A stretch of DNA of 40,179 bases from a virus: IMG/VR virus record IMGVR_UViG_3300042520_003199, positions 1 to 40,179 of that record; one strand, 5' to 3'. Position 1 is the stretch's first letter. Every line of letters begins with the position of its first letter. Position numbers and translations under genes: made by a program. Of this stretch, positions 30,254 through 38,374 are shown piece after piece. The notes beneath the pieces were generated by a model, which was not told the DNA's origin, did not search any database, and saw nothing but the letters and a program-made list of their open reading frames with translations.

Positions 30254-30672
30254 TGTCTCCAGAGCACAGACATCAATTTTACGGTGGTGATATATCTGAC
30301 TATATTATTAATAATAATCAGAAACAAGCTCAAATTCAGTTGCCATTTGATATAGGTCAAGATGACCTATCTAACATCTACGAAAAACAAATAAAAGGTA
30401 AGCCTAATATAGATACAACAGGTCTTATATCAACAGGAAGCATATTACCTAAATTTGATCGTGATCCACATTTTTGTAAAATACAAGATAACTTGTCCGC
30501 AACATTAAACGCTATTGCACAGCAAATAGGCTTAAATGATAATGACGGCACAGCAGTACTCCAGCCTACAACAATAGCGCTTAAGGATCAAACTGCAGCA
30601 GATATTGCTACTGCAAATAATAGTGTACTTAAGGCTATAGAAGAGCTTAAGAGTGCAGGAGCTGTTTTGTAG
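30253..30672 (+). CDS. Hypothetical protein coupled to queD
   Basis: This 139-residue protein has a start that overlaps the queD stop (TAATG). It is polar, with an N-terminal His/Tyr/Asn-rich segment, a middle ISTGSILPKFDRDPHFC and a C-terminal Ala/Thr-rich helix. There is no recognised domain. The 3' end overlaps the convergent phoH gene by 26 nt, the longest convergent overlap here. Coupling suggests co-expression with queD, but nothing points to a pathway step. Confidence 0.65.
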   Translation: MSPEHRHQFYGGDISDYIINNNQKQAQIQLPFDIGQDDLSNIYEKQIKGKPNIDTTGLISTGSILPKFDRDPHFCKIQDNLSATLNAIAQQIGLNDNDGTAVLQPTTIALKDQTAADIATANNSVLKAIEELKSAGAVL

Positions 30673-31471
30673 TATTGCAGGGCATTTGCTTGAATACGTG
30701 TGTTACGTACTTGCAGAGCTCGGATCTCACGATATGATCCTCTGTTAATTCAATACACTGTATGCCGTGAGCTCTTGCATCATCATTATTAAACGCATTA
30801 TATACGGCATTAAAGCCGGACTTACCGGCTGGCAAGTCACTTTGATCAGGATCACCACAAATCATAACCTTACTAAATTCACCGATTCGTGTAAAGAGTG
30901 TCTGTAATTCGCGTATGGTTAAATTTTGACTTTCATCACAACAAACGAATTTAACAGAAAAATGTAAGCCGCGAGCGAAGTTTATCGGGCATACAGCAAT
31001 TCTATTATCTTTTTCGAGACGTTTTATTTGAGGCTCAGCAATTAATTCATTAAATTTTTCGTTAAACGGTGTAAGATATACACCGAATTTTTCCATCATA
31101 TCACCCGGTAAATAGCCAAGTTTTGATTCTGAGCTTTCAACAGCAGATCGCACGAGAACTATGTCAGATACCTTCTTTGCATTTAAGAGCTGTAACCCGA
31201 GATACATTGATAAAATAGTCTTACTAGTACCAGCAGGCCCCTTAAGCAGCATTAACTTTGTTTTTTTATTGAGAAATAAATTTATAATTTCTTTTTGTTT
31301 TTCAGTCCATGGAAGTTCTTTTATTTTTAGCTCAAAATCAATTTTTTCACGTTGTGCTATATAGGGTGAACTATCTGTTGGTATTTCGTTAGTGATGTTA
31401 TTGCTAGCAACACTATTTTTTTTAGCTTTACTCATGTGCAAGTACTTATTATATTTCTCTTGATTAACCAT
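30647..31471 (-). CDS. phoH: PhoH-like P-loop NTPase
   Basis: PhoH-type ATPases are common in marine phages, and their role in infection is unclear. In 274 residues (ATG at 31471; a TTG lies at 31477) there is a helical N-terminal segment, Walker A LLKGPAGTSKT, a LVRSAVESSESKLGYLPGD motif typical of the family, Walker B KFVCCDESQN, and MICGDPDQSDLP as the sensor region. The N-terminus is divergent from queE, whose promoter overlaps the first codons here. No upstream promoter is clear. Confidence 0.9.
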   Translation of the reverse strand: MVNQEKYNKYLHMSKAKKNSVASNNITNEIPTDSSPYIAQREKIDFELKIKELPWTEKQKEIINLFLNKKTKLMLLKGPAGTSKTILSMYLGLQLLNAKKVSDIVLVRSAVESSESKLGYLPGDMMEKFGVYLTPFNEKFNELIAEPQIKRLEKDNRIAVCPINFARGLHFSVKFVCCDESQNLTIRELQTLFTRIGEFSKVMICGDPDQSDLPAGKSGFNAVYNAFNNDDARAHGIQCIELTEDHIVRSELCKYVTHVFKQMPCNTTKQLLHS

Positions 31472-31487
31472 AGACAACAGTTACAAT
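31460..31487 (+). promoter_or_regulatory. Sigma70-like promoter for queE
   Basis: TTGATT (31460-31465), a 16-nt spacer and TACAAT (31482-31487) end 9 nt before the queE ATG at 31497. The -35 lies within the first codons of the divergent phoH gene. Confidence 0.55.
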
Positions 31488-31496
31488 CTACCATGT

Positions 31497-32255
31497 ATGA
31501 TAAACATAGATGAAGAAACGCTATTTTTAAGTGATGATAAGATATTTTATACAATTGAAGGAGAGGGTGAACATATCGGTACACCTTCAGTTTTTATGCG
31601 ACTATCAATGTGTAATTTAACGTGCAGTAAATTTGAATCTGCAGACTCTCCGCATGGTTGTGATTCGTATGTATCGTGGTCGGTAAAAAACAAGATGACA
31701 TTTCAGGAGATTTTTACGATGCTTGAGAAGGGATATCATATTAATCATCTTCAGAGTGGTAGTATTTTAAAGATTACAGGCGGTGAGCCCCTTGTACAAC
31801 AGAAACAGCTTTTAAAATTTATAGAGTGCTTTATTACTCGCTATGGGTTTTTACCGAGAATAGATTTTGAGACGAACGCTACAATTTTACCTGCAAATGA
31901 ATGGGTAGCATATTATAGAGCTACATTCACTACATCACCTAAGCTATCAACAAACGGTGACCCAGAGGAGAAGACATATAAACCTGAAGTTCTCAAATGG
32001 CATGTAGCGAATAATTCGGGGTTTAAGTTTGTTATAACCGTAGATAGTGATATTGAGGAGATTTGGAACAAGTACGTAAGGGATGACGAAGGTATAAACA
32101 TTCCTACACATCGTATATGGTTCATGCCGTGTTGCGGCTCGCGTGATGAACATACACAGAAAGCAGCTGCGGTAGCAGAATATGCTAAGTATATGGGTGT
32201 AAAGTTTAGCCCACGCTTACAGCTAGTAATTTGGGATAAAGCGCTTAAAGTGTAA
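31497..32255 (+). CDS. queE: 7-carboxy-7-deazaguanine synthase QueE (radical SAM)
   Basis: QueE rearranges 6-carboxytetrahydropterin to 7-carboxy-7-deazaguanine. In 252 residues it has YTIEGEGEHIGTPSVFMRL at the start, MCNLTCSKFESADSPHGCDS as the iron-sulfur region, and LKITGGEPLVQ, the SAM-binding GGE motif, followed by DFETNAT and TTSPKLS. The three cysteines are spaced C-x3-C-x11-C instead of the common C-x3-C-x2-C. QueE enzymes with altered cluster loops are known. The 3' end overlaps the convergent glycosyltransferase-like gene by 11 nt. Confidence 0.92.
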   Translation: MINIDEETLFLSDDKIFYTIEGEGEHIGTPSVFMRLSMCNLTCSKFESADSPHGCDSYVSWSVKNKMTFQEIFTMLEKGYHINHLQSGSILKITGGEPLVQQKQLLKFIECFITRYGFLPRIDFETNATILPANEWVAYYRATFTTSPKLSTNGDPEEKTYKPEVLKWHVANNSGFKFVITVDSDIEEIWNKYVRDDEGINIPTHRIWFMPCCGSRDEHTQKAAAVAEYAKYMGVKFSPRLQLVIWDKALKV

Positions 32256-33492
32256 TGCGGGCAGATAATTTTTCTGCAATAAAATCTGCGATATACTTGT
32301 CACTACTACGGCTCATAAGACGTGAATAATTGCATGCAGTAATATACAGAGCTTCGGCTAGCAGCTTGTGAAATTCTTCTGTATCTAGACGGCTTATATA
32401 TTCAATTAGTTTAATTATTCGCGAAAGTCTACCATACTCATCAATAACATCATCATAATCTTCAGACCATAAATTACTAAAAGTCTTATAGCCGCACGTG
32501 CGCATATGCTTAAGGTACCCTGGTGTACCTACTACTATAAAGGGCATCTTATAGTAGATCGGTTTAAATATTTTTTCAGTAAAAAAACATGGTGTATTAG
32601 CACCACCAAAAAGCGTCTCTGTAACTACATATATCCCTGTAGAAGTTATAAATTTTTTATTTAAGGTATTCCACTGATTATATTCAAATGCCCTTACATC
32701 AACGACACTTGGGAGAAGTCGCTTAAATTCCACACGCTCAACCGGTGTCGTATTCTTAAACACACAGGCCGTGTTAGTCTGACCCCATATTTCCGAAACG
32801 TCAAATTTTGTTATATCACTAGCGTTTACAACGTCAATGTCGGGTAGGCTCCACAGGAAATTACTCAACAGATTTTCTCTATTTAGCAGCATTAAGAACA
32901 TTACTCTGTGCTCACGCGGTACGCGATTTAAACAGAGAAATTTATTTTTAATATTGCATGCAAGTATATTATCAAGTCGCAGTGATTTATATTCTGCGAT
33001 ATTTTCTAATGCAAATTTATTTCTTGCTGTTGACTCAAAATAATTAAACCCGCAATATACGCCGTTACTATCTGCCACGATACGTGGTGACGGCGTCGTA
33101 CTATTACAGAAAAGTATTACATTATGCATCTCAATACTATCTTTCTCTAAGAGCTCTTTAATCCTTTTAACAGTATTACCGCTGCACGAATAACCTTCAT
33201 GGCTGTGTGATATTAATAATAAGCATTTATTATTTTGTAATTTATCTATTATTATTTCTGGTAGTATTTCAGTAAATGAACAAATACCATCAGCCAGATG
33301 ATCAATTGAGTAACGTAAATGTATTTCATAGACAAATTTCTCATTAAACGGTATTTTTGATAATCGCGCCTGCTTTGTGTCAGGATTAACACTTTTACAT
33401 AAATCAAAAAATGTCATGTGTGCTGAATCATTACGTACCAGATATTTTAACGCATGTGGTGAGTGAGGAATTTGTTTGGCAAAAAATAACAT
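32245..33492 (-). CDS. Late-expressed glycosyltransferase-like protein
   Basis: This 415-residue protein shares with the 25438-26664 protein a C-terminal block containing NTPCFFTEKIFKPIYYKMPFIVVG, then CGYKTFSNLW; the T-E-K-I-x-K-P-I motif is the likely nucleotide-sugar site. The N-terminal half has LLLISHSHEGYSC and NKFLCLNRVPREHR segments seen in this type of phage protein as I recall it. A perfect late box lies 6 nt before the ATG, so this enzyme should be made late, fitting modification of virion or host glycans. Substrate unknown. Confidence 0.65.
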   Translation of the reverse strand: MLFFAKQIPHSPHALKYLVRNDSAHMTFFDLCKSVNPDTKQARLSKIPFNEKFVYEIHLRYSIDHLADGICSFTEILPEIIIDKLQNNKCLLLISHSHEGYSCSGNTVKRIKELLEKDSIEMHNVILFCNSTTPSPRIVADSNGVYCGFNYFESTARNKFALENIAEYKSLRLDNILACNIKNKFLCLNRVPREHRVMFLMLLNRENLLSNFLWSLPDIDVVNASDITKFDVSEIWGQTNTACVFKNTTPVERVEFKRLLPSVVDVRAFEYNQWNTLNKKFITSTGIYVVTETLFGGANTPCFFTEKIFKPIYYKMPFIVVGTPGYLKHMRTCGYKTFSNLWSEDYDDVIDEYGRLSRIIKLIEYISRLDTEEFHKLLAEALYITACNYSRLMSRSSDKYIADFIAEKLSARITL

Positions 33493-33498
33493 TTTTTT

Positions 33499-33506
33499 TA
33501 TTTATA
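33499..33506 (-). promoter_or_regulatory. Late promoter TATAAATA
   Basis: On the minus strand TATAAATA (33506-33499), then six A residues and the ATG at 33492. Confidence 0.75.
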
Positions 33507-33566
33507 CATGTCTTAATAAAAAGAAACATTATTGAAATGTTAGAAAATGTTTATAAGTTATATTTT

Positions 33567-34304
33567 ATGAGAATTGCTATTTCCGGATCTGCCTGTCAAG
33601 GTAAGACAACACTTGTCAATGATATTCTTGCAAAATGGTCAATGTATAAACGGTCAAAAGAGTCATACAGGACATACATTAAAGAAAATAATATTAAGCT
33701 TAATAAAGAAGTAGCAAAAGAATCGCAACTTGAAATTTTAAAATTATTACTGTCAGATATTAAGAGTACATCAAAAAATGATAATATTATTTTCGACAGA
33801 TGCTGTTTGGATAATATTGTATATTCACTCTGGAGTAACGCAAAAAATGCATCAGATATTGATGATGATTTTATTCGTGAATGTATACCGCTCGTTAAGG
33901 AGAGTATGCATTATCTTGACGTCATATTTTTTCTTCCCATAACTAACGTTGCGCCGGTACCTATTGTAGAGAGAGAAGGTAGAGAGATAGATACAGCGTA
34001 CATCGCAGAAATAGATAATATTTTTAAAGTTATTTCGCACGGCTTCTATCATACAGGCAAATCACCGTTTTTCCCCGATGAAGATAGACCGCCTATTATT
34101 GAAATCTTCGGCTCTCCAGAAGAACGAATACAGATGGTCAATCTATATATTAGTGATACAGGTAGTTTAGTTGAAGATAACGGCATTTTTAATACTGAAA
34201 ATTTAGATATGATGGAATCAATCTTAAAAGCTCAAAAGAAGGTTGAAAAAGAAGAGAAAGAGGAGAAAAAAATACTCAACGATATTATACGCGGCAATAA
34301 ATAA
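33567..34304 (+). CDS. P-loop kinase/NTPase, NadR-like (AAA_28 type)
   Basis: The ATG at 33567 is chosen because the P-loop follows at once: MRIAISGSACQGKTTLV. The 245-residue protein then has IIFDRCCLDNIVYSLW, the Asp-Arg pair of nucleoside/nucleotide kinase-type P-loop proteins, and DVIFFLPI as a core strand. The C-terminus is a Glu/Lys-rich coiled coil (QKKVEKEEKEEKK). The family includes NadR-type nicotinamide-nucleotide enzymes and phage nucleotide kinases; the substrate cannot be read here. The small 34310 gene follows after 5 nt. Confidence 0.8.
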   Translation: MRIAISGSACQGKTTLVNDILAKWSMYKRSKESYRTYIKENNIKLNKEVAKESQLEILKLLLSDIKSTSKNDNIIFDRCCLDNIVYSLWSNAKNASDIDDDFIRECIPLVKESMHYLDVIFFLPITNVAPVPIVEREGREIDTAYIAEIDNIFKVISHGFYHTGKSPFFPDEDRPPIIEIFGSPEERIQMVNLYISDTGSLVEDNGIFNTENLDMMESILKAQKKVEKEEKEEKKILNDIIRGNK

Positions 34305-34309
34305 TATTT

Positions 34310-34525
34310 GTGAACTCTTTTGATAGAACCATATTACAAATAAAAGAAAATTTTTCGCCTATTAAAACGGTAAAGCGTAGTTTTTATCCAAGAAACTTTC
34401 AATTATCAGAAGAATTTATTAATTCGTTTAAGCTCGAGTATAAACGTCTAGTTGATGAAGGTGTAAATCCAAATAAAGCTTTAGGTAGAATTACTAAAGC
34501 TTTACTATTTCACGTACGCGATTAA
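34310..34525 (+). CDS. Small hypothetical protein, GTG start
   Basis: This 71-residue basic helical protein starts at GTG (34310), 6 nt after an AATAAATA that overlaps the stop of the upstream gene (34296-34303). Because the box partly encodes that stop, its promoter role is uncertain. The sequence (VKRSFYPRNFQLSEEFINSF, NPNKALGRITKALLF) has no known motif. The 3' end overlaps the convergent structural gene by 4 nt. Confidence 0.6.
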   Translation: MNSFDRTILQIKENFSPIKTVKRSFYPRNFQLSEEFINSFKLEYKRLVDEGVNPNKALGRITKALLFHVRD

Positions 34526-35217
34526 TTGTAAGTTACAAGCAATCGCCAATTAAACGTTGTATTATTTGTGAGATTTGAACCAACAGCAATTTGAAACTGT
34601 AAATTCTGACCAATTTGTAATATGTTGGTTATTGTAGGAACCTGAGCTAGTGTACCGACTTGCGGCACAACGGTAAATTTATCACGTGTTATTTGTGTAA
34701 CAGTAATAGGGTAGTTTGCAAAAAATTGATTTATTGAAATTGTCGATGTGGTATTTGACCCTGCAGGAATTACAGCTGTATTGCTATAATCATATATCTT
34801 TAAAAAAATGTTAGACAGATTTGACGTAAGTGCAGGCAGGACAGTGTTTGTAATTTCTGTATATACGGGATTATTTTTAGTGTTTAGGTCAGCACTTAGG
34901 ATAAGCCCGTCTTGAATTGTAAACCTATCATAAAAACCGTTTGAACCATTAATGCCCTGACCGTTTGTCGTAAAGAAGTTGCTCGCCGTAATGTTCGCTG
35001 TTACGACATTGTCAACAACTACATCATTACCTGTTAAATTACCGATTACAGTTGCGTTGCCTAGTATATCTGTACGCACAACGTTAAAATCATTAAAATT
35101 TATTTTTTGCGTACCGTTATTTGTCTGCAAAATTAAATAATCTCCAGCTACGGCGAGCTGAGCTGACGGTAAGTTAACAACATTAATTGCATTACTATTT
35201 GACGGATTGATTGCCAT
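34522..35217 (-). CDS. Putative virion structural protein, beta-rich (fibre or collar type)
   Basis: From the ATG at 35217 (a TTG lies at 35223), 231 residues are very rich in Asn, Thr, Val and Ile with few Lys/Arg and no Cys. Repeating short beta motifs (NATVIGNLTGNDVVVDNVVT, cut here; then ITASNFFTTNG) resemble phage fibre, collar or whisker proteins. The start PSAQLAVAGDYLILQTNNGT is a segment I associate with marine phage structural proteins. A perfect late box 6 nt upstream supports virion expression. The exact part of the virion is unknown. Confidence 0.65.
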   Translation of the reverse strand: MAINPSNSNAINVVNLPSAQLAVAGDYLILQTNNGTQKINFNDFNVVRTDILGNATVIGNLTGNDVVVDNVVTANITASNFFTTNGQGINGSNGFYDRFTIQDGLILSADLNTKNNPVYTEITNTVLPALTSNLSNIFLKIYDYSNTAVIPAGSNTTSTISINQFFANYPITVTQITRDKFTVVPQVGTLAQVPTITNILQIGQNLQFQIAVGSNLTNNTTFNWRLLVTYN

Positions 35218-35223
35218 TAACAA

Positions 35224-35231
35224 TATTTATA
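35224..35231 (-). promoter_or_regulatory. Late promoter TATAAATA
   Basis: On the minus strand TATAAATA (35231-35224) is followed by 6 nt (TTGTTA) and the ATG at 35217. Confidence 0.75.
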
Positions 35232-35254
35232 TTAAAATATCGTATTAATCAATA

Positions 35255-36715
35255 ATGAATACGATAAACTTTGGAGTTGGCATTGTAACTTGTGATCGAC
35301 CTGACTTTCTAAAACTATGTATAGAATCGTTACCTGCAAATGTTGGTAACGATATACCACTTGTCATTGTAAATGATGGTAAGAATAAAATTGATGAGGA
35401 ACTTTTTAATTGTAAGAAAAACATTACAATCATACATCACGAACATAATACAGGTGTTGGCATTTCAAAAAATGATTGCTTAAAAGCACTTCTTGAAAAA
35501 AATGTCGAGCATCTATTTGTCCTAGAAGATGATATAATATTATTAAAACAAGATGTTTTTGAAGTGTATATAAATGCTTCAAAAACATCTGGTATATTAC
35601 ACTTTAACTACGGACCTGGTAGTCCATTTAATAGAAGGCAAGATTTTCAATTTGATCTACACAATAGACATTTATGTAAGCAAGATTCTGAACCAAACCC
35701 AAAAAAAATTATAGAATACCCTAACGGCGTAAAAATAGCGCTATACGAGCACACAGTCGCAATGTTCTCTTATTTTCACCGTGACGTCATAGAAGAGGTC
35801 GGTCTACATGATGAGCAATTTTACAATGCATGGGAGCATGTAGATCTTACATACAGAATTGCAAAAGCTGGTTACCATCCACCTTTTTGGTGGTTTGCTG
35901 ATATTGTTGATTCAGAATCTTACCTTACTGAAGCACCGGGTGCTATTGACAAGAGTAGCATTGCATCTAAGTCTAAAGAGTGGGAAAAAAATGTCTACGG
36001 GGGAAGAGAGAAGTACCTCAAAAAACACGGACATTACCCCAATCAGCCACCTATTGCAACCGATCAAACAGTAGTTAACCAGCTATCTATAATTAAAAGA
36101 CGTGATAAACTACAACAGCTTGCAGCGGACGAGAAGGTAGTTGATGTAATACAACCTGGATCACAAGTCGAGGAAGAGTTTAGTGAATTATTAAAAATTT
36201 ATAAAAAATTAAATCCAAAGAACGTATGTGAAATCGGATCACTTCTCGGCTGGACGCTCGGTCGATATATTGATGCTTCATCACCCGGAACCACAATAGT
36301 ATCCATCGACTTACCGGTTAGATTTTTTACAGGACCGCAAGATCCAAGAGTTAATCAACAGGAATACGGGCATCTGATTCTTTGGAAAAAATGGGCAAAA
36401 CAGAAGAATGTAAATTTACACGTATTACCATTCTCAAGTCTTGAACAATATACTGCAGGTATGACACGCAGTATTACACCAGAGCTAGATTTTCTGTTTA
36501 TTGACGGAAATCATATGTATGAAGCTATAAGACACGATTTCAATACGTACGGTTCACTAGTGCGTAAAGGTGGTGTTATCGCTTTTCATGATATTGCTGT
36601 TAATGAGGAAGGTGGAGGCCATAGATTCTGGACAGAAATTAAAGGCAATTATGAGTATAAAGAAATTCTCAAATCACCAGAGGGAAAAATGGGGATAGGT
36701 GTTATAATTAAGTAA
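35255..36715 (+). CDS. Fusion of GT2 glycosyltransferase and SAM methyltransferase
   Basis: This protein of 486 residues has two domains. The N-terminal one (about 1-260) is GT-A type: VGIVTCDRPDFLKLC, LVIVNDGKN, HNTGVGISKNDCL, FVLEDDIILL as the metal site, and NAWEHVDLTYRIAKAGY. The C-terminal one (about 305-486) is a class I methyltransferase of the cephalosporin-hydroxylase/Methyltransf_24 kind: VCEIGSLLGWTLGRYI, TTIVSIDLPV, DFLFIDGNHMYEAIRHDF and GGVIAFHDIA. It may transfer and O-methylate a sugar. It opens the plus-strand glycan cassette, and the next gene starts 1 nt after its stop. Confidence 0.88.
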   Translation: MNTINFGVGIVTCDRPDFLKLCIESLPANVGNDIPLVIVNDGKNKIDEELFNCKKNITIIHHEHNTGVGISKNDCLKALLEKNVEHLFVLEDDIILLKQDVFEVYINASKTSGILHFNYGPGSPFNRRQDFQFDLHNRHLCKQDSEPNPKKIIEYPNGVKIALYEHTVAMFSYFHRDVIEEVGLHDEQFYNAWEHVDLTYRIAKAGYHPPFWWFADIVDSESYLTEAPGAIDKSSIASKSKEWEKNVYGGREKYLKKHGHYPNQPPIATDQTVVNQLSIIKRRDKLQQLAADEKVVDVIQPGSQVEEEFSELLKIYKKLNPKNVCEIGSLLGWTLGRYIDASSPGTTIVSIDLPVRFFTGPQDPRVNQQEYGHLILWKKWAKQKNVNLHVLPFSSLEQYTAGMTRSITPELDFLFIDGNHMYEAIRHDFNTYGSLVRKGGVIAFHDIAVNEEGGGHRFWTEIKGNYEYKEILKSPEGKMGIGVIIK

Positions 36716-36716
36716 T

Positions 36717-37523
36717 ATGTACGATCTTGAAGGCACGACATTCTGTTTCCATGTTCGCATTGATACATACGAGCGCTTACGTAATATTAAAATCGTTACC
36801 GATTATTATCGTAAACATTGTACAAACTTTCAGTATATCTTTTTTGAAGATACAACTAAGCCTGTTTTATTACAACACATAAACCTGCATGATGTAGACA
36901 AATATGTACATATGGTCAATACCGGTGAATGGATAAAGGCACGAGGATTTAATGCGGGAGCTAAATTAAGTGATAATAATATTCTTATTTTTCATGATAC
37001 AGATATTATTCTTCACCCTGAACAAATAATACAAGGACGCAAAAGATTAGTAGAGTCAACAAATACCGGTTTAGTTTACCCGTATGATGGTCTTTTTATA
37101 TACACGAAATTACCTGTAAAGAACAAGTTCGAAAATACACTTGATTACAACGATTTAATGACACACTTACCCAATACAAGACAGGTATATTTTCAAAACG
37201 AAAATGTATGGATAGTTCATAATAATTCTGTTGGTGGGTGCGTTATGTCGAGAAAAGATATTTTTAATAAATTTAAAGGTTATAATCCGAATTTTAGAGG
37301 CTGGGGGTATGAGGACGATGAAATAGCGAAACGTGTACACATTCTTGGGTATGATGTAGAACGTATTAACGATAGACCGATGTGGCATTTACCACACGAC
37401 GGTGAAGGTGCGAGTGCGAAGGATAAACACGAGCACTATGAAAAAAATCGCTTACTTTGCGGATGGGTTGAGACACAACCTAAACATATTTTAGAAGATT
37501 ATATTAAAACCTGGGATATATAA
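36717..37523 (+). CDS. Glycosyltransferase, galactosyltransferase-like (GT7 C-terminal motif)
   Basis: The 268 residues contain NNILIFHDTDIILHPEQI with a D-x-D-like metal site near 93-95, VGGCVMSRKDIFNKFKGYN, and FRGWGYEDDEIAKRV, the G-W-G-x-E-D-D hallmark of beta-1,4-galactosyltransferase-type catalytic domains, followed by WHLPHDGEG with a likely metal-binding His. It starts 1 nt after the stop of the fusion gene and is followed after 5 nt by the fucosyltransferase-like gene. The donor sugar cannot be read from the sequence. Confidence 0.88.
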   Translation: MYDLEGTTFCFHVRIDTYERLRNIKIVTDYYRKHCTNFQYIFFEDTTKPVLLQHINLHDVDKYVHMVNTGEWIKARGFNAGAKLSDNNILIFHDTDIILHPEQIIQGRKRLVESTNTGLVYPYDGLFIYTKLPVKNKFENTLDYNDLMTHLPNTRQVYFQNENVWIVHNNSVGGCVMSRKDIFNKFKGYNPNFRGWGYEDDEIAKRVHILGYDVERINDRPMWHLPHDGEGASAKDKHEHYEKNRLLCGWVETQPKHILEDYIKTWDI

Positions 37524-37528
37524 CATAT

Positions 37529-38374
37529 ATGGTCACTTTTCATATGCTCGGCAGATATGGTGAGCTAGGCAATCAATTATTTCAAATAGCAGCAACTACT
37601 GCACTCGCAAAGCGTAATAATACTAATGCTGTCTTTCCGAAGTGGGTATGCGGCAAGCAACTTAAAGTTTACTCGCATATACTCAAAACACCACTTTGTG
37701 AGACGCTTAACCAGCAGGATATAAGCACTATTTTTAAAGAAAAAGCACATAACTACGAAGCGATACCTTTTCAAGAAAATATGTCGATAGAGGGATATTT
37801 TCAATCTGAATTGTATTTCAAGGATTGTGAGGATTATATCCGAAATGAATTGTTCGTACCATCTGATGAAATAAGTAGCTTATTGGCAGCTCAATATGGT
37901 GATATAATATCAGCGTCTGATACTGTTGCAGTACATGTAAGAACACAAACGAGATCAAAGGATGATGATCCTGTTAATCATATACCTCCGCCTACAGAAT
38001 ACTTACAGAAAGCATTTAAAGAATTCGGTAAAAATTATCGATATGTTATTTTTTCAGATAATATACAGCTTGTTAAGAAGTGGTTTAAAGATTATGATTT
38101 TACATTTATAGATAATGAACAAGCGTGCGATAACTTACACCTCGGTCTTATAACAGATAAGACATATTATCCAAACGTAATTGAATTATTTTTAATGTCA
38201 AAATGTAAGCACAACATACTAACATCTTCAACTTTCGGGTGGTGGGGTGCATGGCTGAACGGTAATAAGGATAAGCAGGTTATAGCAATGGAGGAAAATA
38301 TGTGGTTTGGTAAAAACCTCAATTTAAATCTCTCAACATTCTTACCGGAGTCATGGACAAAAATAAAAATATGA
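37529..38374 (+). CDS. Alpha-1,2-fucosyltransferase-like (GT11)
   Basis: In 281 residues the GT11 landmarks appear: GRYGELGNQLFQIAATTALAKRN-type N-terminal motif (cut: GELGNQLFQIA), IEGYFQSELYFKD, VAVHVRTQTRSKDD in the place of the donor-binding H-x-R-R-G-D motif, YVIFSDNIQLVKKWF, and SSTFGWWGAWLN near the C-terminus. The H-V-R-T variant in place of H-x-R-R departs from the consensus and may change donor specificity. The stop overlaps the following ATG by 4 nt. A GDP-sugar donor is likely. Confidence 0.88.
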   Translation: MVTFHMLGRYGELGNQLFQIAATTALAKRNNTNAVFPKWVCGKQLKVYSHILKTPLCETLNQQDISTIFKEKAHNYEAIPFQENMSIEGYFQSELYFKDCEDYIRNELFVPSDEISSLLAAQYGDIISASDTVAVHVRTQTRSKDDDPVNHIPPPTEYLQKAFKEFGKNYRYVIFSDNIQLVKKWFKDYDFTFIDNEQACDNLHLGLITDKTYYPNVIELFLMSKCKHNILTSSTFGWWGAWLNGNKDKQVIAMEENMWFGKNLNLNLSTFLPESWTKIKI

